Below are positions 49,280 through 62,600 of a DNA stretch of 64,000 nt, piece after piece. Source of the stretch: Gordionus sp. m RMFG-2023 (lineage: Eukaryota; Nematomorpha; Gordioida; Chordodea; Parachordodidae); contig NC_088779.1 of assembly GCF_954871325.1 (NCBI RefSeq), forward strand, positions 6,946,846 through 7,010,845. The letters run 5' to 3'. Within the stretch, counting starts at the first letter, position 1. Each line of letters starts with the position of its first letter. Below the pieces are notes generated by a model. That model had not been told where the DNA came from. It worked only from the letters and a program-made list of their open reading frames with translations, and did no database searches. A program made the translations under genes and the position numbers.

Positions 49280-49573
49280 TGTTAATATATGAATTTTGAT
49301 AAATTTTGAATGACAAAATTTTTATATTTTATTTTTAAATTAAATGACTTTTGGTAAATTTTCTTTTACTTATTATAAAATATAAGGACAAACTGGTCGA
49401 AATTCCTTTTTTATATAACCTTTTAAAAACTTATTATTTCAATATGTAAAAAGTGTAAATTTAAATTGTATATATAGAACACAAAATGTTAAATATTTTA
49501 GTCTTAGTGTTAATAAAATATAAAATAAAAATATAATTTTTTTTAATTTTTATCGCCTTCCATTAAATTATTA
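49280..49573 (+). repeat. 5' LTR of the plus-strand Ty3 fossil
   Basis: Starts tgttaatatatgaattttga and ends ccattaaattatta. It is followed by tggtggcaaaattcttg, the expected place of the primer-binding site. Matches 54,089-54,371. AT-rich, as are its neighbours. Confidence 0.85.
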
Positions 49574-49689
49574 TGGTGGCAAAATTCTTGTTAATCATTA
49601 CGCTACCAATTGAAATAAGTATAAAAAGAATTTTTGATAATAAAAAAAGAGATTGGACATATACATTACATCAAAGCAAAACTATAATT

Positions 49690-50940
49690 CTAATACGATA
49701 TGATAGACGACATGCAACAGGCCTATGAACTTATAAATGGAAAGGAATACATTGATGCAAATGGGAAATTGTTTATACTGAAGGCTAAACGATATCAGAG
49801 ACACTAAAGAAATTATTAACATTAATCGTATTGTATTTAAATGAATATATATATATAATAAATTAGTAATAATGTTGAAGTTTTTTTAAAAAAATTTGAT
49901 AATATTTTTAAGGATCCACAATATTCTGATGCAGAAAAAGCTTACGCATTCACACAAAAACTACCTGAAGAAAAATACCTTAAACTAGAAGCAATATGTA
50001 TTCCTACAGAATTTTGCAATCCATCAATTGTACTTGAGAGATTCAAACTATTACCAGACAAATAGTATATATCGTATCTAGAAGAATTTAGTGAAGTGGT
50101 ACAAGATAAAAATGAAATATTCAGTAATTGGGTAGCCAGATTATGTTTGCTAAGTAATAAATGCAGATTTAGTAATTATAGTAGAGCAATAGAGAGAATA
50201 AAAATATTTTCAACTAATAAAGAGATACGTCAGAAAATTTCACATATAGAAAGTATAGATATTCATGAGATAATAAAAATAGGAAAGGAGATTGAGGAAG
50301 AAGAAGCATATAATAAAATAATTAATAAAATTGATAACATAAAAATAGAAGGAGACACAACGGAAATAAAACAAATAGAAATGCAGATAGGTAATCAAGC
50401 GGATACGGATAGAAGAATGATAAAATATGATGATCGCAATAGAGGGGTAGTTGCACAAACAAATAACGTGTACAGAAATCAATGGAAGCCTAGATATGAC
50501 AATTATCAAAGAAATAATTATCAAGGGAATAATTTTAATCCGCGTTTTCAAAACAATTTCAATCCACGATATCAAAACAATTTTAATTCGAGACATTCAA
50601 ATAATTATGTACCAAGATATCGAAACAATTATAATCCTGAGTTTACGATAATGATAGGGGGTATAATGGACCAAGACCGTATAATAATTTTACAAGATTT
50701 AACAATAAAAATAATTATAATAACAACTACAATAACTATAGATATAATAATGATGATAATTATAAATATAATGAAAATAATTATAGATATTATAGACATC
50801 AAAACGTATCAAGATACATACCAAGATTCAATAATAATCGAAACAATAATCAGTCATACAACAACAGATATAGAGACAATAATAATAATCTATCCAGATA
50901 TTCGTATAATATAAATACCGTCGATATAGAAGAAATAAAA
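49690..50940 (+). pseudogene. gag region of the plus-strand Ty3 fossil
   Basis: The capsid-like part includes SNWVARLCLLSNKCRFSNYS and a glutamate-rich helix (EIIKIGKEIEEEEAYNKIIN). The C-terminal part is a run of Asn/Arg/Tyr repeats (PRFQNNFNPRYQNNFNSRHS) in place of a CCHC zinc knuckle, probably an RNA-binding, low-complexity tail. Not intact. Confidence 0.65.
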
Positions 50941-50959
50941 TGAAGATAATAATTATAAA

Positions 50960-53740
50960 AAGGAACACAGTTTATTTAACGTTGACGTGAATAATATGGA
51001 TGATGATGACAAGGCAAATGATGCTTATAAAGTTACGTTATACCTTAACGAGATACCGATAGTCATGCAGATCAACACCGGGTCAGATTTTCAATATGAT
51101 TAATATCGCAAGAAAGATAGGAATTAAAGTCTTAAATTAATCGGATACGAAACTAACTGGCTATGATTGGAAAAGAATAGGGGTGTTAAGAATTGTTCAA
51201 ATAAAAGCGAGATATGAAGACAAAACTCAAGACTTAAATGCGTATGTAGTCCAAAGTGACAAGATTGCACTTCTGGGAAGGACGTGGATAAAAGTTTTCA
51301 GAAACATATTTAATAAATTTGTGAATCCAATCGAGGAAAGTAATAATGATACGATAGAAAAATTGATAAAAAATGCAATTCAAAAATTAATAAAAAACCT
51401 ATATATCGTAGTGATGTTAAATTACATTTGAAACGAGATGCAAAACCAAAAATTATACCATTAAGACGCGTTCCTTTCAAAAGACTTGATTTAATAACAA
51501 AAGAATTACAAAAATGGATTGACGATAAGATAATAGAACCAGTAGATGAAGTACGATAAGCAAGTCCACTCACTCCAGTTTATAAAAGTGATGGATCACT
51601 AAGACTATGTGCTGATTTTAAAAATACGATAAACCCTGTATTAGAGGACTTTAAATATCCGATACCATGTATTAATGATTTAATTTAAAGATTATCGAAA
51701 GGAAAAAAATTTACAAAAATTGACTTCAAAAACGCGTTTCTTCAAATACCAATATATAAAAAATCTAGAGAGGTACTTACAATATCAGCGCACAAAGGTT
51801 ATTATAGATTCACGAGACTACCTTATGGTTTAAAAACGTCATCAGCAATTTTCTAATGTACCATGGATAAAATTTTTGGAGATATGAAATATGTCATATT
51901 TTACATAGATGATTTATTGATAACTGGTGAAAATGATACAGTACATCTGAACAACATAAAAAAAATCTTCGATAAAATAACGAAATATGGACTTACACCA
52001 AACTTCAACAAGAGTGTGTTTATGAAGAAGGAGATAAGATTTTTGGGACATGATATAGACGAAAAAGGCATACATCCGAATCAAGATAAAATCAAAGCCA
52101 TTACAAACATGCCAAAACCCACAACAAAAGAGGAGTTAGCAACATTTTTAGGGATGGTTATTACAAAAAAATTTTGTGTAACTTTGCAGACTTAGCAGAC
52201 CCGTTGTACAAAATTGTTAACAAAGAGAATTGGATATGGGAAGATGCACATCAGAAAAGTTTTGAGGATTTGAAAACGTTGATTAGTAGTCGGCCAACTT
52301 TAAATTTTTACAATCCTGAATTGCCTATAGGAATTGCTACTGACGCTTCGAAAAAGGGATTAGGTACAGTATTATTTCACATTGAAAGCGATGGTAAAGA
52401 GAAACCTATAGCATTTGCGTCGAGAACTTTATTAAAAGCTGAAACAAATTATACGAACATTGAAAGAGAAGCTCTATCTATAAAATATGCTGTGAAAAAA
52501 TTTCAAGAATATTTTGATTGGGACAAAATTTACGATGATAACAGATCACAAACCGCTAATATATTTGTTTACAAAAACACTCAAAGAGAATACTTCAATA
52601 TCAATGCGTTTACAAAAGTGGAATTTAGCAATGGGAGCTTATGATTACACAATAATACATAGACCGGGAAAACAGAATTTAGTGGCAGATTGTTTATCAA
52701 GATTACCATTAACTAATAACGAAAGTGCGATAAAGAATATAGAAGATAAAAAAAATGATGACAAATTATGGGACATCCCAATAAACTTCATTAGAATATT
52801 TAAAGAAACAAATAAGGATGAAGAATTAATGGAAATAATTAATAATATTAGGAACAACAACCCGATAAAAAATAACATACAAAAATATGGAGATAGAATT
52901 GAGCTTGATGAAAGATTGTCTTTTAAAGGAAAACAGAACAATAATACCGATGAACATGAGAAAGGAGATCTTACGTAAATTACACAAGGGACATCTAGGA
53001 GCAGACAAAATAATTAGCAAGAGATTACTTGTGGTGGCCTGGTATAAATACAATGATAGATCAACAGGTGAAAAATTGTGATTCATGCAATAAATACACA
53101 GATAACCCACATAACATACAAAACCTATGGGAGAAAGAAACTAAGATTTTTGAAAGAGTACACATAGATTTTGCACAATTTGAAAATAACAATTTTATGG
53201 TATTTGTTGACGCATATAGCATATTTCCAATAATAACACGGATGAAGAATATAACGACTGAATCTACGATAAAAGAATTGATGAGAATCGTTAGTTTATT
53301 TGGAATACCATATAACAAGAAAATAGATGTGGACATTGCGTTGGAATTTTTTTTGTTCAATTATAGAAATACGCCTAATGATACAACAAATATGATACCT
53401 AGCAAGTTGATGTTTTCAAGAACAATGAAGACCATATGGGATTTAATGAGTTCAATGGATGAAAACGAAAATATATTAAAGATGAAAATATCAAATATAG
53501 AGAAATAGACGTAGGAGAAAAAATTTGGTATAAAATGTTTAAAGAAAATATTTGGGACAAAGGAACGGTTATACAAAAAGAAGGAAACTTAACGTACAAA
53601 ATAGACAATGGACATCATATTATTAGGAGACATTTGGATCAAATAAAGAAAAGAACAACGAATATAACAAAAGATAATACTGAAAAAATTTTTAGAGGAA
53701 GAAGTGAACAAGCTAAAGTTCAAGGTCAAAATTCAAAGTC
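50960..53740 (+). pseudogene. pol region of the plus-strand Ty3 fossil: protease, RT, RNase H, integrase
   Basis: Protease-like VTLYLNEIPIVMQINTGSDF (about 51,020-51,100). Reverse transcriptase motifs TKIDFKNAFLQIPIYKK and TRLPYG, and the box FYIDDLLITGEND (51,899-51,937). Connection ending in FLGHDIDEKGIHPNQDKIKA. RNase H with GIATDASKKGLGTVLFHI and ITDHKPLIYLF. Integrase with HKGHLGADKI and CDSCNKY, the core VHIDFAQFENNNFMVFVDAY, and a C-terminal KIWYKMFKENIWDKGTVIQK. This matches insect Ty3-type polyproteins. Not intact. Confidence 0.85.
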
Positions 53741-54088
53741 AAGTTCAAAATTCAAAAATTGAAAGTCAAGTTCAAAAGCGAGAATATATATGACTTACGA
53801 CATAGAAAATGATTGTTATAAATAAATAAAAAATTTTGTAAAAAAATATATATATAAATTTTTGAAAGAGAAATGAGATGATCAATACAAACAGCAAATC
53901 AACAAGCAATGTTAAACCAACGATGTTTCACAAAAGATGTTCAATAATCGATTCAACAAACGATAATCAGATGGTCAAACAAACAATCTCAGATATACGT
54001 ACTGTGACTGACGGAGCAATTGAGAAACAAATGACTGGAAGTGAAGATAAGAAAATGAGGAAAGAAGACATTTAAAAAAAGAGGGAAA
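53741..54088 (+). other. 3' interior of the plus-strand Ty3 fossil
   Basis: Short region after integrase with repeated caagttcaaaa-type motifs (53,710-53,775), a 65-codon frame at 53,878-54,075 without recognisable domain, and the purine tract just before the 3' LTR. Confidence 0.5.
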
Positions 54089-54371
54089 TGTTAATATATG
54101 AATTTTGATAAATTTTGAATGACAAAATTTTTATATTTTCTTTTTAAATTAAATGACCTTTTCGTAAATTTTCTTTCACTTTTTATAAATTATAAGTACA
54201 AACTGGTCGAAATTCTTTTTTCATATAACCTTTTAAAAACTTATTATTTCAATATGTAAAAAGTGTAAATTAAAATTGTATATATATAGAACACAAAATA
54301 TTAAATATTTTAGTCTTAGTGTTAATAAAATATAATTTTTTTAATTTTTATCGCCTTCCATTAAATTATTA
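54089..54371 (+). repeat. 3' LTR of the plus-strand Ty3 fossil
   Basis: Starts tgttaatatatgaattttga after the purine tract and ends ccattaaattatta; satellite A resumes with gttacttaatatattataaa. Confidence 0.85.
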
Positions 54372-56605
54372 GTTACTTAATATATTATAAACATATTTTT
54401 GTAGTAAACTATCGCCATTGGATAAATGCAATTTTTAAAGATATTAAGCAACTATCAAATAAAATAGATAATCTGTTTTTTATTTTTAAGAATTAGAATT
54501 ATAGAAACGAATTAATATAGCTATCGTATGAAAATTATTTTCTGAGTGATATAAAATAAGTCATATTTAATATTATAAATTTCAAAAATAAAATTAAACA
54601 ATATTATTTTAAATTTTTAACTAAGATCAGACTATTCTAATCACTACAATTTGTAGTAATAGAATATAATAAAATTTCAAAAATATATTTTGAAATCGGA
54701 AAATAAAAATTTCAGAAAGAAAGAGGATTTATGAAACAATTTTAACACTTAAGAGATTGAGTGAAAAACCTATAATAAATGAGAGTGAAGAAATAGACAT
54801 GATTGAGTAATAATCACCAAAAGGAAAATGCTATCAAAGAATTTAAAGCTATATTGAAGTTTTATTGTATTACATAGAATATAGATTCATAATAAATGGG
54901 TCTGGCCTAAAGGGGTCCCCTTTTGAATGATTATTAAGATTTGGTATAATATTGTTATATTTAAGAAAAGTAGATATTGTAATTGATATGTATGGTGAAT
55001 ATTCGAGATTGTTACAAAATAGTAGTACAAAATGTTATCTTTTTATTATATTACAAGCATAGTGAAATCTATTTTAAAAGGGAATTAGAATGCTATTTGC
55101 GAAAATATTCAAGTTGATTAGCCGAAATTTCAATCTCCAGTGATAAGAAACCCCAATTCTAGAGGAGATATAAATAAAGAAAGAAATTTGTTTTAGGTAA
55201 ACCCAATATTTTTTTAACATATTTTGGAAAAAGTAAACTATCTCAAAAAGTTAACTCCCAACATTAAATTTAAATATATTAAGTAAGCTCCACTTAAATT
55301 AGTTGATTGGGTGTTGAAGATATTGAAAATTATATTTTATAACTTGTAATGATCTGTAAAGGCTTTGTGCAGGGAATCTCAAATATCACTCTATTTTATA
55401 TGTGGATAGATAGAAAGTCTACCAGACCTCCAGATTAAACTTTTTAAAAGATATAAGAAACTTAAACGACTCATAGATAATTATAACAACAGCTCTAATA
55501 TATTGTATTGTGCTGGCAAACTTGGGTCGCCAGTTGAGGTTTTTTATAATAGGGATTTTAAAATGAACTCCGTGTAGAGTCAAAGTGAACGCATATGTCA
55601 TCTAGAACAAATCTGCGTTTATACTAAGGTTTATTTATATGATTTAGTTTTAGATCCATAGGTAATAGATAACCATGATTCCATAGGTGTTGTGTTTAGA
55701 ATATGGCATATTATATAATAGAAGAGCTACGCTTGGACTAATTAAGAGAAGTCTGTTTACAGTTTTTGGAGAGATCGCAATTACCTGCTAGAGCAAGAAA
55801 CTAAGTAATTAACTTAAAATCCAAAGTAAAATAAGTTAGAAATAAAGGCTCATGCCATATAAATAAAATTTATGAATATAAAGAGGGATAGGGGGGGGGA
55901 GGGTTTCCAGTAATATTTTATTATTATTTTATATTTTAAAACATCAATTGGGAACATAGAACTGGAGTATAATAAAATATGTTAGAAATATTTAAGTCCA
56001 GTATTCTCCCACTAAAACAGATCATCTAGGCATATAATAATAGTAACGATGATTATTAACGATGAATTGGATATATTTAATTATATATATTTAATACCTT
56101 TGTCGAGTTGTTTCTCTAGAAAAACTTAAACATCACCCACCGCGATTTTCTACATTCGATAACACTGTAGATAATTAATTTTAATAGGACACAAATATAT
56201 TTCAATTTTTTGCGATTATCATCGGAATATTTTTAAAAATGGTTCCTACCCTCCAAACACGAAGACATAAATAATTTTTAATTTTAGATAGCACATAAAA
56301 ATCATATATTATCTATCAATTGATACCCTAGTGAAGATATTTGTTAGAATTTTCTTTAATCTCGACTGCCTAAACTAGATATGAAGGCCAAGAGTGTAGA
56401 TAATTTTATTAGCATTCAAAAAATATTTTTATTAGTTTTATTTGATATCTTTGTCTACATATTTACTTTGAAAATGTTATTACCCCACTATTTCCACCCC
56501 CTACACTTCTATGATGTAGACTCAAGGACCTTGAGATAATAAATGATGTAAGATAAATAAATAAAAAGAATTAGATATCCTTATAAATATAAAAAATAAA
56601 ATTAT
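54372..56605. repeat. Satellite A, last block
   Basis: Marker variant ggggtccccttttgaatgat near 54,913. Later modules are accagacctccag (55,420), cagtaatattttattattat and attgataccctagtgaagat (56,317), in the same order as in the first block. A G run lies at 55,890. No gene. Confidence 0.75.
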
Positions 56606-56610
56606 ATTAT

Positions 56611-59600
56611 CTAGATTGAACGACTTAAAATAATGATGCACTTAAATACCACACTAATGTTTTTTAAATATTTTGTATACAAATTCCCGCCGAATTAAAT
56701 AGTCAAAAATTTATATTATTAGAGTATCCTTGGGATAGGATCCTAGGCAAAAATTAGATGAAAAACAGATAAGATATTAGACGAAAGAAGTTTAAAATGT
56801 AACAACATTTACAATATTTTTCGATTAGCAATAAATGTATAAAATAGATTTTATATAGGAAATATAATAGTGTAAAATTTTATAAATTTATTCCACCTGG
56901 TGCTTCTTCGATTAGTTATCATAAATAAAAATGAATATTTGTCCAAGGTTTCCAGGCAGTCAAAATTTTAGCAACACACAGATATAGAATAAATTTAGAA
57001 TACATAAAAATTTAACATTGAAATCTTTATGTGCATTTTTCAAAATATTTTTATTTTCAAAGTTATATAGATTCGACGATATTAAATATGGATGCACCTA
57101 TATAGCTAACAAAAATGTATTTTAAAACTATTTTGGTCAAATTCCCGCTGAGTTAAATAGTCAGAAATTTAGAATATTATAATATTCTTGGGATAAGATC
57201 TCGGCAAAAATAAGATGTGAAACAGATAAGATATTAGAAGAAACAATTTTAAAATGTTACAACATTTACAATATTTTTCGGTTATCAATAAATATATAAT
57301 ATAGATTATATATAGGAAATATAATACATATATTTTATAAATTTATTAAACCTGGTGCTTCTTCTATTAGTTATCATAAATAAAAGTTTACAATTAAATA
57401 TTATATTTCTCAGTGGCGTGCATAAAATGAATATATGTCTAAGGTTTCCAGGCAGTTAAAATTTTAGCAACACACAGACATAGAATAAATTTAGCGTGCA
57501 AAAAAATTTAATATTATAAATCTTTATTAGCAATAAGTTTTTCCAAATATTTTTATCTTCAACGCTATCTAGATTGAACGACTTATTATAATGTTGCACC
57601 TATATATCACACAAAAATGTATTTTTAAAATATTTTGGATACAAATTCCCTCAGAATTAAATAGTCAGAAATTTAGAATATTATAATATCGTTGGGATAA
57701 GATCTCGGCAAAAATAAGATGTGAAATGATAAGATATTAAAAGAAGCTATTTTAAAATGTTACAACATTTACAATATTTTTCGATTATCAATAAAATATA
57801 AAATAGATTTTATATAGAAATATAATTAATAATGAACATATATTTTATAAATTTATTCAACCTGGTGCTTCTTCGATTAGTTATCATCATAAATAAAAGT
57901 TTACAATTAAAGATTATATTTCTCAGTGGCATGAATAAAATGAATATATGTTTAAGGTTTCCAGGCAGTAAAAATATTAGCAAGCACAGGCATAAAAAAA
58001 ATTTAGGGTACAAAAAAATTTAACATTAGAAATCTTTATTAGCAATAAGTTTTTTAAAATATTTTTATCTTCAACGCTATCTAGATTGAACGACTTAATA
58101 TAATGTTGCACCTATATATCACACTAAAATGTATTTTTAAACTATTTTGGATACAAATTCCCTCAGAATTAAATAGTCAGAAATTTAGAATATTATAATA
58201 TCCTTGGGATAAGATCTCGGCAAAAATAAGATGTGAAACGATAAGATATTAGAAGAAACAATTTTAAAATGTTACAACATTTACAATATTTTTCGATTAT
58301 CAATAAAATATAAAATAGATTTTATATAGAAATACGATTAATAATGTACATATATTTTATAAATTTATTCAACCTGGTGCTTTTTCTATTAGTTATCATA
58401 AATAAAAGTTTACAATTAAATATTATATTTCTCAGTGGCATGGATAAAATGAATATATGTTTAAGGTTTCCAGGCAGTTAAAATTTTAGCAACACACAGA
58501 CATAGAATAAATTTAGGGTACAAAAAAATTTAACATTGGAAATCTTTATTAGCAATAAGTTTTTCAAAATATTTTTATCTTCAACGCTCTCTAGATTGAA
58601 CGACTTAATATAATGTTGCACCTATATATCACACAAAAATGTATTATTAAACTATTTTGGATACAAATTTAATCAGAATTAAATAGTCAGAAATTTAGAA
58701 TTTTACAATATTCTTGTGATAAGATCTCGGCAAAAATAAGATGTCAAACGATAAGATATTAGAAGAAACAATTTTAAAATGTTACAACATTTACAATATT
58801 TTTCGATTATCAATAAAATATAAAATAGATTTTATATAGAAATATAATTAATAATGAACATATATTTTATAAATTTATTCAACCTGGTGCTTCTTCTATT
58901 AGTTATCATAAATAAAAGTTACAATTAAATATTATATTTCTCAGTGGCGTGCATAAAATAAATATATGTCTAAGGTTTCCAGGCAGTTAAAATTTTAGCA
59001 ACACACAGACATAGAATAAATTTAGCGTGCAAAAAAATTTAATATTATAAATCTTTATTAGCAATAAGTTTTTCCAAATATTTTTATCTTCAACGCTATC
59101 TAGATTGAACGACTTAATATAATGTTGCACCTATATATCACACAAAAATGTATTTTTAAAATATTTTGGATACAAATTCCCTCAGAATTAAATAGTCAGA
59201 AATTTAGAATATTATAATATCGTTGGGATAAGATCTCGGCAAAAATAAGATGTGAAATGATAAGATATTAGAAGAAGCAATTTTAAAATGTTACAACATT
59301 TACAATATTTTTCGATTATCAATAAAATATAAAATAGATTTTATATAGAAATATAATTAATAATGAACATATATTTTATAAATTTATTCAACCTGGTACT
59401 TCTTCGATTAGTTATCATCATAAATAAAAGTTTACAATTAAATATTATATTTCTCAGTGGCATGAATAAAATGAATATATGTTTAAGGTTTCCAGGCAGT
59501 TAAAATATTAGCAACACACAGACATAAAATAAATTTAGGGTACAAAAAAATTTAACATTAGAAATCTTTATTAGCAATAAGTTTTTCAAAATATTTTTAT

Positions 59601-62600
59601 CTTCAACGCTATCTAGATTGAACGACTTAATATAATGTTGCACCTATATATCACACAAAAATGTATTATTAAACTATTTTGGATACAAATTCCCTCAGAA
59701 TTAAATAGTCAGAAATTTAGAATTTTATAATATTCTTGTGATAAGATCTCGGCAAAAATAAGATGTCAAACGATAAGATATTAGAAGAAACAATTTTAAA
59801 ATGTTACAACATTTACAATATTTTTCGATTATCAATAAAATATAAAATAGATTTTATATAGAAATACGATTAATAATGTACATATATTTTATAAATTTAT
59901 TCAACCTGGTGCTTTTTCTATTAGTTATCATAAATAAAAGTTTACAATTAAATATTATATTTCTCAGTGGCATGGATAAAATGAATATATGTTTAAGGTT
60001 TCCAGGCAGTTAAAATTTTAGCAACACACAGACATAGAATAAATTTAGGGTACAAAAAAATTTAACATTGGAAATCTTTATTAGCAATAAGTTTTTCAAA
60101 ATATTTTTATCTTCAACGCTCTCTAGATTGAACGACTTAATATAATGTTGCACCTATATATCACACAAAAATGTATTATTAAACTATTTTGGATACAAAT
60201 TCCCTCAGAATTAAATAGTCAGAAATTTAGAATTTTATAATATTCTTGTGATAAGATCTCGGCAAAAATAAGAAACGATAAGATATTAGAAGAAACAATT
60301 TTAAAATGTTACAACATTTACAATATTTTTCGATTATCAATAAAATATAAAATAGATTTTATATAGAAATATAATTAATAATGAACATATATTTTATAAA
60401 TTTATTCAACCTGGTGCTTCTTCTATTAGTTATCATAAATAAAAGTTTACAATTAAATATTATATTTTTCAGTGGCATGGATAAAGTGAATATATGTCTA
60501 AGGTTTTCAGGCAGTCAAAATTTTAGCAACACACAGACATAGAATAAATTTAGCGTACAAAAAAATTTAATATTATAAATCTTTATTAGCAATAAGTTTT
60601 TCCAAATATTTTTATCTTCAACGCTATCTAGATTGAACGACTTAATATAATGTTGCACCTATATATCACACAAAAATGTATTTTAAAACTATTTTGGATA
60701 GAAATTCCCTCAGAATTAAATAGTCAGAAATTTAGAATTTTATAATATTCTTGTGATAGATCTCGGCAAAAATAAGATGTCAAACGATAAGATATTAGAA
60801 GAAACAATTTTAAAATGTTACAACATTTACAATATTTTTCGATTATCAATAAAATATAAAATAGATTTTATATAGAAATATAATTAATAATAGCATATAT
60901 TTTATAAATTTATTCAACCTGATGCTTCTTCGATTAGTTATCATAAATAAAAGTTTACAATTAAATATTATATTTCTCAGTGGCATGGATAAAATGAATA
61001 TATGTTTAAGGTTTCCAGGCAGTTAAAATTTTAGCAACACACAGACATAGAATAAATTTAGGGTACAAAAAAATTTAACGTTGGAAATCTTTATTAGCAA
61101 TAAGTTTTTCAAAATATTTTTATCTTCAACGCTATCTAGATTGAACGACTTAATATAATGTTGCACCTATATATCACACAAAAATGTATTATTAAACTAT
61201 TTTGGATACAAATTCCCTCAGAATTAAATAGTCAGAAATTTAGAATTTTATAATATTCTTGTGATAAGATCTCGGCAAAAATAAAATGTCAAACGATAAG
61301 ATATTAGAAGAAACAATTTTAAAATGTTACAACATTTACAATATTTTTCGATTATCAATAAAATATAAAATAGATTTTATATAGAAATACGATTAATAAT
61401 GTACATATATTTTATAAATTTATTCAACCTGGTGCTTCTTCTATTAGTTATCATAAATAAAAGTTACAATTAAATATTATATTTCTCAGTGGCGTGCATA
61501 AAATAAATATATGTCTAAGGTTTCCAGGCAGTTAAAATTTTAGCAACACACAGACATAGAATAAATTTAGCGTGCAAAAAAATTTAATATTATAAATCTT
61601 TATTAGCAATAGGTTTTTCCAAATATTTTTATCTTCAACGCTATCTAGATTGAACGACTTAATATAATGTTGCACCTATATATCACACAAAAATGTATTT
61701 TTAAAATATTTTGGATACAAATTCCCTCAGAATTAAATAGTCAGAAATTTAGTATTTTATAATATTCTTGTGATAAGATCTCGGCAAAAATAAGATGTCA
61801 AACGATAAGATATTAGAAGAAACAATTTTAAAATGTTACAACAATTACAATATTTTTCGATTATCAATAAAATATAAAATAGATTTTATATAGAAATATA
61901 ATTAATAATGAACATATATTTTATAAATTTATTCAACCTGGTGCTTCTTCTATTAGTTATCATAAATAAAAGTTTACAATTAAATATTATATTTCTCAGT
62001 GGCATGGATAAAGTGAATATATGTCTAAGGTTTCCAGGCAGTCAAAATTTTAGCAACACACAGACATAGCATAAATTTAGCGTGCAAAAAAATTTAATAT
62101 TATAAATCTTTATTAGCAATAAGTTTTTCCAAATATTTTTATCTTCAACGCTATCTAGATTGAACGACTTAATATAATGTTGCACCTATATATCACACAA
62201 AAATGTATTATTAAACTATTTTGGATACAAATTCCCTCAGAATTAAATAGTCAGAAATTTAGAATTTTATAATATTCTTGTGATAAGATCTCGGCAAAAA
62301 TAAAATGTCAAACGATAAGATATTAGAAGAAACAATTTTAAAATGTTACAACATTTACAATATTTTTCGATTATCAATAAAATATAAAATAGATTTTATA
62401 TAGAAATATAATTAATAATTAGCATATATTTTATAAATTTATTCAACCTGGTGCTTCTTCGATTAGTTATCATAAATAAAAGTTTACAATTAAATATTAT
62501 ATTTCTCAGTGGCATGGATAAAATGAATATATGTTTAAGGTTTCCAGGCAGTTAAAATTTTAGCAACACACAGACATAGAATAAATTTAGGGTACAAAAA

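Larger units (their letters stand above)
49280..54371 (+). mobile_element. Ty3/Gypsy-type LTR retroelement fossil with both LTRs, plus strand
   Basis: Flanked by two direct LTRs of 294 and 283 bp that agree except for scattered differences (a few percent by eye) and a small gap, so the insertion is of moderate age. Empty-site satellite (ggtaggttactcaatatatt) shows the insertion point. gtt is repeated on both sides; a 4-bp duplication is likely. Interior in order: gag, protease, reverse transcriptase, RNase H, integrase, a short 3' region, a purine tract (aaaaaaagagggaaa) and the 3' LTR. All main parts of a Ty3 element are represented, but it is broken, with roughly ten interruptions by eye. 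No envelope-like frame recognised. Confidence 0.9.

Noticed and set aside
50240-50596. 118-codon minus-strand frame opposite the Ty3 gag region
   Set aside because: Shadow of the low-complexity gag sequence on the other strand.
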